Assembly: GCF_001651875.1 (NCBI RefSeq)
Contig: NZ_LNQB01000073.1
Coordinates: forward strand, 248,001-312,000
Source of the DNA: Sinorhizobium saheli
Lineage (GTDB): Bacteria > Pseudomonadota > Alphaproteobacteria > Rhizobiales > Rhizobiaceae
Reading direction: 5' to 3'
DNA: 64,000 bases
The position numbers and the translations under genes are program-made. Position 1 is the stretch's first letter. Each line of letters starts with the position of its first letter. The notes under the pieces were generated by a model, which searched no databases, had not been told where the DNA came from, and saw only the letters and a program-made list of their open reading frames with translations. Shown here in pieces: positions 40,868 through 51,399 of the stretch.

Positions 40868-41635
40868 CTAGCGCTTCCGCCGATAGACGTACACACCGCT
40901 GACGACGACGAGCGCCGCCGCGAGGCCGTACCAGGTCAGCGCATATTGCAGGTGATTGTTCGGCAGGTCGAACTGCGTGACGCCGCCGATCGGCAGCCCG
41001 CCGGGATTTTCGGCCGGGCCGGCATCCACGAAGAAGGGAACGACGTCATCGGCGGCGATCTCCGCCGACTGCGCCATCGCGTCGAGGTCCTTCCAGTAGA
41101 AGATGTTCTTGGCGATATCGTTGTCGGGCACGATCGATGAGGGCTTCTCGGAAAGCCTTGGGCGCGCCAGCCCGTCGATCGTAACCTCTCCCGGGACCTG
41201 CCCCTCGGGCCGCGTCGCCGCCTCCTTCTGCTCGAAGGGCACGAAGCCGCGATTGACGAAGAGCGCGCGGCCGTCGGCGAGCATCAGCGGCGTGAACACG
41301 TAATAGCCCGAGCGGCCTTCATGGGTGGCGAAGAAATGCCGCTCCTTGCCGTGGGCGTAGATCCCCGAAACCCGCACCGTGCGATAGTCGATATCCTCGC
41401 CGGCAGCAGCCATCGCCTCGATTTTCTCGAGCGGGGCCGGGGGCGCCGATCGACGTTCGGCGATTGCGGCGATCAACGCCTCCTTCCACTGCAGCCGCTG
41501 CATCTGCCATGTGCCGAGGGCAACGAGCGCGGCAAAGGCGGCCGTCACGAGGATCGCGCCGACAACGGGACCGGAGCGGCCGCGGGCGGCCCGCTCGCCT
41601 CTCTCAGCCACGGTCGATTTCGCCGGAACGCGCAT
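40868..41635 (-). CDS. SURF1-family oxidase assembly protein
   Basis: A 255-residue Surf1 protein for assembly of the aa3 oxidase (heme a insertion). Two membrane helices flank a periplasmic domain: near residues 24-43 ([25 protein letters not shown]) and 231-249 ([23 protein letters not shown]). Conserved [13 protein letters not shown] and VNRGFVP. Its start overlaps DUF983 by 32 bases, so the two are cotranscribed with the cox cluster. Confidence 0.93.
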   Translation of the reverse strand: MRVPAKSTVAERGERAARGRSGPVVGAILVTAAFAALVALGTWQMQRLQWKEALIAAIAERRSAPPAPLEKIEAMAAAGEDIDYRTVRVSGIYAHGKERHFFATHEGRSGYYVFTPLMLADGRALFVNRGFVPFEQKEAATRPEGQVPGEVTIDGLARPRLSEKPSSIVPDNDIAKNIFYWKDLDAMAQSAEIAADDVVPFFVDAGPAENPGGLPIGGVTQFDLPNNHLQYALTWYGLAAALVVVSGVYVYRRKR

Positions 41636-41987
41636 TGTTGCGATACTGGAGATTGATCAGCACGCCTTTCAGCATGCGCGTCAGCGCCAGGCTCATAACC
41701 GTCGCCAGCGGAATCCAGAGCAGGAAGTGCAGCCATAGCGGCGGGTTGACATTGACCTCCATCCAGAGGGCCGCACCGACGACGACGAAGCCGACGATGA
41801 GGATGACGAAGACGACCGGACCGTCGCCCGCATCGGCAAAGCGGTAGTCGAGCTCGCAATTCGTGCAGGCCGGCCGGACCTTCAGGAAGCCGTCGAAGAG
41901 ACGGCCCTGGCCGCAACGCGGGCAATGGCCCTTGATCCCGCTCATGATCGGGTCCACCGGAGGATGGAGTGCCTCATCGTTCTTCAT
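41604..41987 (-). CDS. DUF983 protein
   Basis: A 127-residue membrane protein with an N-terminal zinc-ribbon (HCPRCGQGRLFDGFLKVRPACTNCELDY) and two hydrophobic helices (FVILIVGFVVVGAALWMEV, FLLWIPLATVMSLAL). DUF983 proteins sit in cox clusters of alphaproteobacteria; role unproven. The ATG overlaps the TGA of the upstream transpeptidase remnant (41984-41986) by two bases. Confidence 0.9.
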   Translation of the reverse strand: MKNDEALHPPVDPIMSGIKGHCPRCGQGRLFDGFLKVRPACTNCELDYRFADAGDGPVVFVILIVGFVVVGAALWMEVNVNPPLWLHFLLWIPLATVMSLALTRMLKGVLINLQYRNNARSGEIDRG

Positions 41988-42477
41988 GGATTGATCTCAA
42001 TTACCGTGTCGTTGGGGACCATGTCCCAGATTTCGTCCATCTCCGCATTGGTAACCGCAATGCAGCCGTCCGTCCAATCGAACATCTGCGTCAAAAACGC
42101 CAACCAGCCGAAATAGTTGGGCTGCCCGTGGATCATGATCATGCCGCCAGGGTCGACGCCGCTCTCGGCAGCCTTCGCGACGTCTTGCGGTTCGGGATAG
42201 GAAATATGTATGACCTGTAGAAGCTGCTCGCATCGTTCCGCCAGTCGAGAACATACCGGCCCTCCGGCGTCTTCTGGTCACCCTCGCGTCGCTTGTGCCC
42301 CACGGGATCGCCGCCGAGCGCGATCGGGTACTCGCGCAGCAGCCGCTCGCCGGCGAACAATTGCAGGACGCGGCGCTCCTTGTAGACGACGACCCTGTCC
42401 GCCGTGTCGGCCGCCGCCGCCATCGGCTGCGAGAGCATCAATCCCAACGCCAAGAGGCAGAACCTGGCAATCTTCAT
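41984..42477 (-). pseudogene. L,D-transpeptidase family gene with a one-base frameshift
   Basis: From ATG 42477 the frame gives a signal peptide (MKIARFCLLALGLMLSQPMAAAA) and a YkuD-type start (VVVYKERRVLQLFAGERLLREY, GGDPVGHKRREGDQKTPEGRYVLDW) and then runs out of the family near FYRS. Shifting the frame by one at about 42211-42213 restores IHISYPEPQDVAKAAESG, MIMIHGQPNYFGW and the catalytic TDGCIAVTNAEMDEIW, ending INP-stop at 41984. The total of 494 bases is one short of a whole number of codons. Either a real one-base deletion or a sequencing error. L,D-transpeptidases crosslink peptidoglycan. Confidence 0.85.
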
Positions 42478-42587
42478 CACGTCCACCTCCGCTGCGATCG
42501 ATCCGGGACATTTGATCAGCGGTTCAAGTTCTACAACGCCCTTGCGCATCCGACAGAGGCGCGTCGCCACGACCCCATCTTACGAGA

Positions 42588-42616
42588 AGGGGCGGCTGCA
42601 TCGTGCAGCCGCCCCT
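42588..42616 (-). terminator. Strong hairpin after coxC
   Basis: 13-bp perfect stem AGGGGCGGCTGCA/TGCAGCCGCCCCT with a TCG loop, 25 bases beyond the coxC stop on the minus strand. The following bases are only weakly T-rich, so it may attenuate rather than end transcription into the transpeptidase gene and beyond. Confidence 0.6.
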
Positions 42617-42640
42617 CTGTCCATCACGCGGGAAATGGCC

Positions 42641-43519
42641 TCAGCCGTGCGCCAGCGGCGCGCCCCAACCGCCCCAGATATAGATGGAGAAGAAGAGGAA
42701 CAGCCAAACCACGTCGACGAAGTGCCAGTACCAGGCGGCCGCCTCGAAGCCGAAGTGGTGCTGGGGGCTGAAGCCGCCGCCAAGCGCCCGGAACAGGCAG
42801 ACCAGCAGGAAAATGGTGCCGACCAGAACATGGAAGCCGTGGAAGCCGGTCGCCATGAAGAAGGTGGCGCCGTAGATCGAATCCTTGAAGGCGAAAGGCG
42901 CGTGCGCGTATTCGTAGCCCTGGACGAAGGAGAAGAGAACGCCGAGCACCACGGTGAGCGTCAGCCCGTAGATCAGGCCCTTCCGGTCATTGTGCAGCAG
43001 CGCGTGGTGCGCCCAGGTGACCGTCGTGCCGGAAAGCAGCAGGATGATGGTGTTGTAGAGCGGCAGGTGCCAGGGATCGAGAACCTCGATGCCCTTCGGC
43101 GGCCAGACGCCACCGGTGAATTCGGCCCGCGTCGCCTGGATCGCCTCGCCGGCAAACAGGCTCGCATCGAAGAAGGCCCAGAACCAGGCGGCAAAGAACA
43201 TCACCTCCGAGGCGATGAACATGATCATGCCGTAGCGCAGATGCAGCGACACGACGCGGGTGTGATGCCCCTCGCGGCCTTCCTTGATCGTATCCGACCA
43301 CCAGCCGAACATGGTGTAGAGAATAAGCGCCAGGCCGATGAAGAAGACCCACGGGTTGGCGAGCTCCAGCCCGAACAGGTTGAACGAGCCGCCGGACAGA
43401 TAGCGCATGTAGCCGACGCCGCCGAAAGCCATGACGAAGGCGCCGATGGAGGCAAGCAACGGCCAAGGGCTCGGATCGATGATGTGATAGTCGTGATTCT
43501 TCTGATGCGCTCCGGCCAT
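42641..43519 (-). CDS. coxC: Cytochrome c oxidase subunit III
   Basis: A 292-residue integral membrane subunit of the aa3-type oxidase, seven helices. Seen: MAGAHQKNHDYHIIDPSPWPLLASIGAF, FFAAWFWAFFDASLF, HHALLHNDRKGL, and HFGFEAAAWYWHFVDVVWLFLFFSIYIWGGWG, the conserved end. Start at 43519 rather than an upstream in-frame start because MAGAHQKNHDYH is the family N-terminus. 64 bases after ctaG, last core gene of the cox cluster. Confidence 0.96.
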   Translation of the reverse strand: MAGAHQKNHDYHIIDPSPWPLLASIGAFVMAFGGVGYMRYLSGGSFNLFGLELANPWVFFIGLALILYTMFGWWSDTIKEGREGHHTRVVSLHLRYGMIMFIASEVMFFAAWFWAFFDASLFAGEAIQATRAEFTGGVWPPKGIEVLDPWHLPLYNTIILLLSGTTVTWAHHALLHNDRKGLIYGLTLTVVLGVLFSFVQGYEYAHAPFAFKDSIYGATFFMATGFHGFHVLVGTIFLLVCLFRALGGGFSPQHHFGFEAAAWYWHFVDVVWLFLFFSIYIWGGWGAPLAHG

Positions 43520-43583
43520 GTCAGTAATCCCCGATAGGTCCTCTCTTGTCGCCCGCCCCGGCATAGCCGAAACGGCGCTCCTG

Positions 43584-44189
43584 TCAAAGTTTCTTTTGAG
43601 CGTCTTCGTCCTTCGCCTTCACGCGGGCGACCGGCTTGGACGGCTCGCGCGGGTAGAAGGTGTAGGACAGCGTCAAAGTCCTGATGCCCTTCGTCTCGAC
43701 CGGCTTGACGATTTCCGGATCGACGAAGAAGACGACGGGCATCTCCATTTCCTCACCCGGTTGAAGCGTCGTTTCGGTGAAGCAGAAGCATTGCACCTTG
43801 TTGAAATAGGCGCCCGCCGCCATAGGCGTCACGTTGAACGTCGCCTGGCCGGTCGTCGGCTCCGACGAAAGATTTTTCGCACGGTACATCACCTGGACGG
43901 TCTCGCCGATCCTAACGTCGATGTCGCGCTGGACCGGCGTGAACTCCCAAGGCAGGCCGGCGGCCGTGTTGGCGTCGAAGGTGACCTTGACCTTCTCGTC
44001 AAGAATGACGTCGGAGGCCTGCTCGACCCGCTGTGTCGTGCCGTTGTAGCCCGTGACCCGGCAGAACATGTCGTAGAGCGGCACGGCGGCGTAGGCCATG
44101 CCGACCATGCCCACCACGAAGGCGAGGCAGGTGCCGACGATGACGCCGTTTGCGCGTTCTTTCCGGCTGGTCTCAGGGGAGTCCGTCAT
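43584..44189 (-). CDS. ctaG: Cytochrome c oxidase assembly protein CtaG/Cox11
   Basis: Copper chaperone that inserts CuB into subunit I. A 201-residue protein with one N-terminal helix ([38 protein letters not shown]) and a periplasmic immunoglobulin-like domain containing the copper motif CFCF in [29 protein letters not shown]. Start at 44189 ([10 protein letters not shown]). Sits between the small coxF-like gene and coxC. Confidence 0.95.
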   Translation of the reverse strand: MTDSPETSRKERANGVIVGTCLAFVVGMVGMAYAAVPLYDMFCRVTGYNGTTQRVEQASDVILDEKVKVTFDANTAAGLPWEFTPVQRDIDVRIGETVQVMYRAKNLSSEPTTGQATFNVTPMAAGAYFNKVQCFCFTETTLQPGEEMEMPVVFFVDPEIVKPVETKGIRTLTLSYTFYPREPSKPVARVKAKDEDAQKKL

Positions 44190-44200
44190 GCGCCCTGCCT

Positions 44201-44341
44201 TCAATGCGCCATGCCGCTGCCGAACTTGATCAGCGTCACCACATAGAAAAGCGCGACGAGACCGACCAGCACCAGGCCGAGGGCGATGTTGCGGCCGCGG
44301 CGGGACTTCTTCTGCGCGTCGCTGAGTTCAACCGTTTCCAT
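44201..44341 (-). CDS. Small oxidase-cluster membrane protein (CoxF-like)
   Basis: A 46-residue protein: [20 protein letters not shown], then one helix [21 protein letters not shown] and a short tail. Its ATG overlaps the ctaB TGA (44341-44343) by one base, and its stop precedes ctaG by 11 bases, so it belongs to the operon. Small open frames of this kind lie at the same place in other rhizobial cox clusters and are called CoxF. Function unknown. Confidence 0.85.
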   Translation of the reverse strand: METVELSDAQKKSRRGRNIALGLVLVGLVALFYVVTLIKFGSGMAH

Positions 44342-45291
44342 CAGACAATTCCTCCGCGCCAGATCCCGGCGATCAAAAGGTCGGCCAGAAGGGCCGAGAA
44401 GATCGCGAACAGATAGGCTATCGAGAAGCCGAAGAGCTTCTTGGCCGGCAGCATGCGCTTGTCGCCTTCCGGCATGCGCAGCACGCCAAGAGAATACCAG
44501 ACGAAGCCGAGCCCCATGGCGGCCGCAAAGGCGCCATAGCCGAGGCTCGCAAAGCCGAGCAAGGTGGGACAGATGCCGCTGAGCGCCGTCAGGACGGCAT
44601 AGACGACGATCTGGCGCTTGGTGGTCGCCTCGCCGCAGACGTTCGGCATCATCGGGACGCCGACGGCATCGTAGTCCCGCATCTTGAACAGGGCCAAGGC
44701 CCAGAAATGCGCCGGCGTCCAGAGGAAGATGATCAGGAAGAGCACGATGCTCTCGATCGAGATGCCGCCGGTCACGCAGGCCCAGCCGATCATCGGCGGG
44801 AAGGCTCCGGCGGCGCCGCCGATGACGATGTTCTGCGGCGTCGAGCGCTTCAGCCACATCGTGTAGATGACCACGTAGAAGAAGATCGTGAAGGCGAGCA
44901 ACCCGGCTGCGAACCAATTGACGGCGAGTCCGAGGATCGTCACCGAGAAGGCCGACAGGGTGAGCCCGAATGCGAGCGCTTCCTGCGGCAGGACCTTGCC
45001 GGCCGGAATCGGGCGCTGGGCGGTGCGGGTCATCACCGCGTCGATGTCGGCGTCATACCACATGTTCAGGGCGCCGGAGGCGCCGGCACCGACGGCAATG
45101 CAGAGAATGGCGATGAAGCCGATTACAGGATTGATTTGTCCTGGCGCAAGGACGAGCCCGGCAAATGCGGTGAAGACGACGAGAGACATCACGCGCGGCT
45201 TCAGGAGCTCGAAATAATCGCGCGCAGAGGCCTCGGACAGGCGTGGCGCGCCTTCCATGCCGACTGCCTCGTGATTGTCGATGAGCGTCAT
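44341..45291 (-). CDS. ctaB: Heme O synthase (protoheme IX farnesyltransferase)
   Basis: A 316-residue polytopic prenyltransferase (CtaB/CyoE) that attaches the farnesyl tail to heme for heme O/A oxidases. The UbiA-family site [23 protein letters not shown] is seen, with the second Asp motif in [19 protein letters not shown], and about nine membrane helices. Start at 45291 ([20 protein letters not shown]). It overlaps the small coxF-like gene by one base. Confidence 0.95.
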   Translation of the reverse strand: MTLIDNHEAVGMEGAPRLSEASARDYFELLKPRVMSLVVFTAFAGLVLAPGQINPVIGFIAILCIAVGAGASGALNMWYDADIDAVMTRTAQRPIPAGKVLPQEALAFGLTLSAFSVTILGLAVNWFAAGLLAFTIFFYVVIYTMWLKRSTPQNIVIGGAAGAFPPMIGWACVTGGISIESIVLFLIIFLWTPAHFWALALFKMRDYDAVGVPMMPNVCGEATTKRQIVVYAVLTALSGICPTLLGFASLGYGAFAAAMGLGFVWYSLGVLRMPEGDKRMLPAKKLFGFSIAYLFAIFSALLADLLIAGIWRGGIV

Positions 45292-45389
45292 CTCTCGTCC
45301 CTGAAATTGCTGCGGCTTCAACAGCCGCCTCCTGCCGGCTCTCCGGCGGTGTGAAGCCGCCGTGACCGGCGGCTTCTGTTCGTTTTCCG

Positions 45390-47983
<2,594 letters not shown>

Positions 47984-48342
47984 AATTACGTCTCCCCAAA
48001 TGCGCTTGATCTGGATCAAACCCGGAACGCAGAATCCCTGCGATGCTGAAGCGCTTCAAACCACAGTTTGACCAGCGCCGCAACATCTGTCCAATGAACC
48101 CCGTGCGGCATTTTTGCACAAAGCCGGGTTTTCCCACCGTATGCCCTCGCGCCCCGGCGCAAGCTGCGTTATGCATCCCGTCCGCCGTCCAGTGCGCCTC
48201 GCCGATCCGCCTTTGCCGGCTGCCCGCGCGAAACCGGGCCCAATTTCGGCCAAATGGCACTGGAATGTAAGGAGCAGGGCTTTTCATTTATCCTCGCGCG
48301 CTTCAAGAATAGCCCTGATGATTCGAGGTTTTTGAGGTTTAC
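47984..48342. other. Divergent control region of the cox cluster
   Basis: 359 bases between leftward coxB and the rightward ialB-like gene. The part next to coxB carries the FNR/FixK-like palindrome at 48006-48019. The rest (48030-48342) shows no gene or repeat I recognise. Confidence 0.6.
48006..48019. promoter_or_regulatory. FNR/FixK-type anaerobox ahead of coxB
   Basis: TTGATCTGGATCAA is a perfect match to the TTGAT-N4-ATCAA consensus of FNR/FixK/FnrL regulators. Its nearer end is only 22 bases from the coxB GTG, too close to act as a class II activator site (centre about -41) without placing the start point inside the gene. Repression under low oxygen is the likelier role, which would fit an aa3 oxidase used at high oxygen. 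Binding is inferred. Confidence 0.55.
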
Positions 48343-48885
48343 ATGGGCCTGTCCCTCTTCACCCGGCTGCCGGTCCCGGCCGCTCTCGGAATTGCCGCTC
48401 TCGGAATTGCCGCCTTCTTCCCCGCACAGAGCATGGCCCAGCAATCCGGCGGAACGCCCGGGACGGTAAAGTCCAATCACGGTGCATGGTCGATCGTCTG
48501 CGACAAGCCGGCCGGCGCGTCGACGGAGCAATGCGCGCTGATGCAGAACGTGATCGACGAGGACCGGCCCGAGGTCGGGTTGTCGGTCGTCGTCCTCAAG
48601 ACGGCCGATCGCAAGGCGAAGATCCTCCGCGTGCTCGCCCCTCTCGGCGTGCTGCTGCCGAACGGACTGGGTCTCAATGTCGACGGCAAGGATATCGGCC
48701 GCGCCTATTTCGTGCGCTGCTTCTCCGACGGCTGCTATGCGGAGGTGGTGCTCGAGGACGAGCTCCTGAAGACGCTGCGCGCCGGCGCGACGGCGACGTT
48801 CTTCGTGTTCCAGTCGCCCGAGGAAGGGATCGGCATCCCGGTCGACCTCAAGGGCTTCGGCGAGGGCTACGACGCCCTGCCGTGA
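48343..48885 (+). CDS. IalB-like invasion-associated family protein
   Basis: A 180-residue exported protein of the invasion-associated locus B family. Signal peptide to about residue 32 (FFPAQSMAQ), then NHGAWSIVCDKPAGASTEQCALMQNV and LGVLLPNGLGLNVDGKDIGRAYFVRCFSDGCYAEVVLEDELL with four cysteines. Such proteins are abundant in Rhizobiales and are named from Bartonella; here an envelope-stress or general periplasmic role is equally likely. A terminator follows 24 bases after the stop. Confidence 0.9.
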   Translation: MGLSLFTRLPVPAALGIAALGIAAFFPAQSMAQQSGGTPGTVKSNHGAWSIVCDKPAGASTEQCALMQNVIDEDRPEVGLSVVVLKTADRKAKILRVLAPLGVLLPNGLGLNVDGKDIGRAYFVRCFSDGCYAEVVLEDELLKTLRAGATATFFVFQSPEEGIGIPVDLKGFGEGYDALP

Positions 48886-48909
48886 TGCCCGGCGACAGCT
48901 TCCAGACTG

Positions 48910-48939
48910 AAAAAGCCGCGCTCACGGGCGCGGCTTTTT
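48910..48939 (+). terminator. Intrinsic terminator
   Basis: AAAAAGCCGCG pairs with CGCGGCTTTTT, T5 tract at the end, 24 bases after the ialB-like gene. Confidence 0.9.
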
Positions 48940-48974
48940 ATTCACGTGACCGCTCCCTCGGCCGGTCGCTCAAT

Positions 48975-49031
48975 TAGAGCGGAATGCACTCGTGCGACGT
49001 CAGGTGGTTCCACCTGACTGCAAGATGCTCA
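48975..49031. repeat. Family C dispersed repeat, shortened copy 3
   Basis: GAGCGGAATGCACTCGTGCGA followed by the palindrome GTCAGGTGGTTCCACCTGAC and GCAAGATGCTCA. The middle 40 bases present in other copies are missing. The last three bases are the complement of the TGA stop of ribB. Confidence 0.75.
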
Positions 49032-50129
49032 GAGGATCTCCGTCGCCGCAATGTTGATGCCGAAGCCTTCGAGCCCGACATAGTGGCGCTCGCGCGACGA
49101 CAGAAGCCGGATCGATGAAATGCCGAGGTCCTTCAAGATCTGCGCGCCGAGGCCGATCTCGAGCCATTCGCTCTCGCGCGCCTGGGCCTCGGAATGCGCC
49201 TCGCGATCGTGCTTGCCCTTTCGCGCGGTCTGGGAAATGCCGACGCCGACCGAGCCCTCGCGCAGATAGACGATGACGCCCCTGCCCTCGCCGGCGATGC
49301 GCTTCATGATCTCGTCCAGCTGTCGGTGGCTGCCGAAGACGTCGGCGCCGACATCTTCGAGGTGGAGGCGGACGGGAATGTCGACGCCGTCGCGGATGTC
49401 GCCGAAGACGACGGCAAGATGCTGCATCGGATCCCAGGGCAACGAGTAGGCGTGGCCCTTCGCCTTGCCATAGGGCGTGTCGATGTCGAAGCAGTTGCCC
49501 TTTTCGATCAGCGTCTCCTTGCGCTGGCGGTAGGCGATGAGGTCGGCCACGGAGAGCTGCTTCAGGCCATGCGTCTCGGCGAAGGTCTCGACCTGCGGGC
49601 CGCGCATGACGGTGCCGTCATCATTGACGAGCTCGCAGATGACGCCGATCGGCGGCAGGCTCGCGAGCCTGCAGAGGTCGACGGCCGCCTCGGTGTGGCC
49701 GGAGCGCATCAGGACGCCGCCCTCGCGCGCCACCAGCGGGAAGATATGGCCCGGCCGAACGAAATCCGCCGCCCCGACATTGGGATTGGCGAGATTCCGC
49801 ACCGTCAGGGTGCGATCGTCGGCGGAAATGCCGGTCGTGGTCCCGTGCTTGAAGTCGACGGAGACGGTAAAGGCGGTCGTGTGGGCGGAGTCGTTCTCGG
49901 CGACCATCGCATTCAGATTGAGGCGCTTTGCCTCGTCGCGCGGCATCGGCGCGCAGACGATGCCGGAGGTGTGACGGACGATGAACGCCATCTTCTCGGG
50001 CGTGCAATGCACCGCCGCGACGATCAGATCGCCTTCGTTCTCGCGGCCGCCGTCGTCGGTGACGACGACGATCTCGCCCGCCTCGAAGGCGCGAATGGCA
50101 TCGACGACACGCTTCTGGTCATAGGACAT
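49029..50129 (-). CDS. ribB: 3,4-dihydroxy-2-butanone-4-phosphate synthase with degenerate RibA domain (RibBX type)
   Basis: Makes the four-carbon precursor of riboflavin from ribulose 5-phosphate. Residues 1-205 are a complete RibB domain (DDGGRENEGDLIVAA, FVRPGHIFPL, RSGHTEAAVDLCRLA). The second half resembles GTP cyclohydrolase II (LHLEDVGADVFGSHRQLDEIM, LGAQILKDLGI, VGLEGFGINIA) but lacks the three zinc cysteines that normally follow GDVFGS. It should therefore have no cyclohydrolase activity, as in the RibBX proteins known from proteobacteria. Start at 50129 (MSYDQKRVVDAI) after a short AGAGATAAAG. 22 bases after aroC; the stop overlaps a repeat. Confidence 0.92.
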   Translation of the reverse strand: MSYDQKRVVDAIRAFEAGEIVVVTDDGGRENEGDLIVAAVHCTPEKMAFIVRHTSGIVCAPMPRDEAKRLNLNAMVAENDSAHTTAFTVSVDFKHGTTTGISADDRTLTVRNLANPNVGAADFVRPGHIFPLVAREGGVLMRSGHTEAAVDLCRLASLPPIGVICELVNDDGTVMRGPQVETFAETHGLKQLSVADLIAYRQRKETLIEKGNCFDIDTPYGKAKGHAYSLPWDPMQHLAVVFGDIRDGVDIPVRLHLEDVGADVFGSHRQLDEIMKRIAGEGRGVIVYLREGSVGVGISQTARKGKHDREAHSEAQARESEWLEIGLGAQILKDLGISSIRLLSSRERHYVGLEGFGINIAATEIL

Positions 50130-50151
50130 CTTTATCTCTTCTCCCACGAAA

Positions 50152-51249
50152 TCACTTCAGCCGGCCGGTCTGACCCCGGTCGCGCAGATAATGATCGGCG
50201 ATGGTGCAGGCAAGCATCGCCTCGCCGATCGGCACGGCCCGGATGCCGACGCAGGGATCGTGGCGGCCCTTGGTGCGCACGTCGACCTCGTTGCCGTCGC
50301 TGTCGATCGAGCGGCGCTCGGTCAGGATGGAAGAGGTCGGCTTGATCGCGAAGCGCGCGACGATCGGCTGGCCGGTCGCAATCCCGCCCAGGATGCCGCC
50401 GGCATTGTTGGAGAGGAAGACCGGTTCGCCACCGGGGCCGATACGCATCTCGTCGGCATTCTCCTCGCCGCTGATTTCGGCGGCGGCGAAACCATTGCCG
50501 ATCTCGACGCCCTTGACCGCGTTGATCGACATCAGGTTCGCGGCGATATCCTGGTCGAGCTTGGCATAGATCGGCGCGCCGATCCCGGCCGGAACCCCTT
50601 CGGCCACCACCTCGACGACGGCCCCGATCGACGACCCCGCCTTGCGGATGCCGTCGAGATAATCCTCCCAGACGGGAACGATTGCCGGGTCCGGGGAGAA
50701 GAACGGGTTGTTGTTCACCTCCGCCCAGTCCCAGTTGGCGCGGTTGACCCGATGCTTGCCGATCTGGACGAGCGCCCCGCGCACCACGAGACCCGGCACG
50801 ACCTTACGGGCGATGGCGCCGGCTGCGACGCGCGCGGCCGTCTCGCGCGCGGAAGAGCGGCCGCCGCCGCGATAATCGCGAATGCCGTATTTCACATCAT
50901 AGGTGTAGTCGGCGTGGCCCGGGCGATAGCGCTTGGCGATCTCCGAGTAATCCTTGGAGCGCTGGTCGGTGTTCTCGATCATCATCGAAATCGGCGTGCC
51001 GGTGGAGATCATCGTCTCGCCGCCATCGTCGACCATCACGCCCGACAGGACCTTCACGAGGTCGTCTTCGCGGCGCTGCGTGACGAAACGGGACTGCCCG
51101 GGCTTGCGCTTGTCGAGCCAGGCCTGGATCTCGGCGAGCGTGAAGCGAATTCCCGGCGGGCAGCCGTCGACGACGCAGCCGAGCGCCGGCCCGTGGCTTT
51201 CGCCCCAGGTCGTGACGCGGAAGAGATGACCGAAGGTATTGTGCGACAT
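50152..51249 (-). CDS. aroC: Chorismate synthase
   Basis: Final step of the shikimate pathway, forming chorismate from EPSP with FMN. The 365-residue protein has the signatures [20 protein letters not shown] at the N-terminus, [18 protein letters not shown] (second signature) and [22 protein letters not shown] (third). Start at 51249 fits these; upstream in-frame codons are not conserved. 22 bases ahead of ribB, probably one transcript. Confidence 0.97.
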   Translation of the reverse strand: MSHNTFGHLFRVTTWGESHGPALGCVVDGCPPGIRFTLAEIQAWLDKRKPGQSRFVTQRREDDLVKVLSGVMVDDGGETMISTGTPISMMIENTDQRSKDYSEIAKRYRPGHADYTYDVKYGIRDYRGGGRSSARETAARVAAGAIARKVVPGLVVRGALVQIGKHRVNRANWDWAEVNNNPFFSPDPAIVPVWEDYLDGIRKAGSSIGAVVEVVAEGVPAGIGAPIYAKLDQDIAANLMSINAVKGVEIGNGFAAAEISGEENADEMRIGPGGEPVFLSNNAGGILGGIATGQPIVARFAIKPTSSILTERRSIDSDGNEVDVRTKGRHDPCVGIRAVPIGEAMLACTIADHYLRDRGQTGRLK

Positions 51250-51399
51250 GACGGCTACCGAACTCCTGATCGCGGCGGGAGCGGATGAAAGGCGTCCCGT
51301 CGGGATCGATCCCAAATACCCCGGAGCGCCATGCGCCGGAAGCTCATGCGCCCGAGAACCGCGCATGAGATGCGCGTGCCCTCTCTTAGTGGAAAGCCG

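Noticed and set aside
50130-50151. FMN riboswitch ahead of ribB
   Set aside because: Only 22 bases separate aroC and ribB, too short for the element, and none of its conserved parts is visible.
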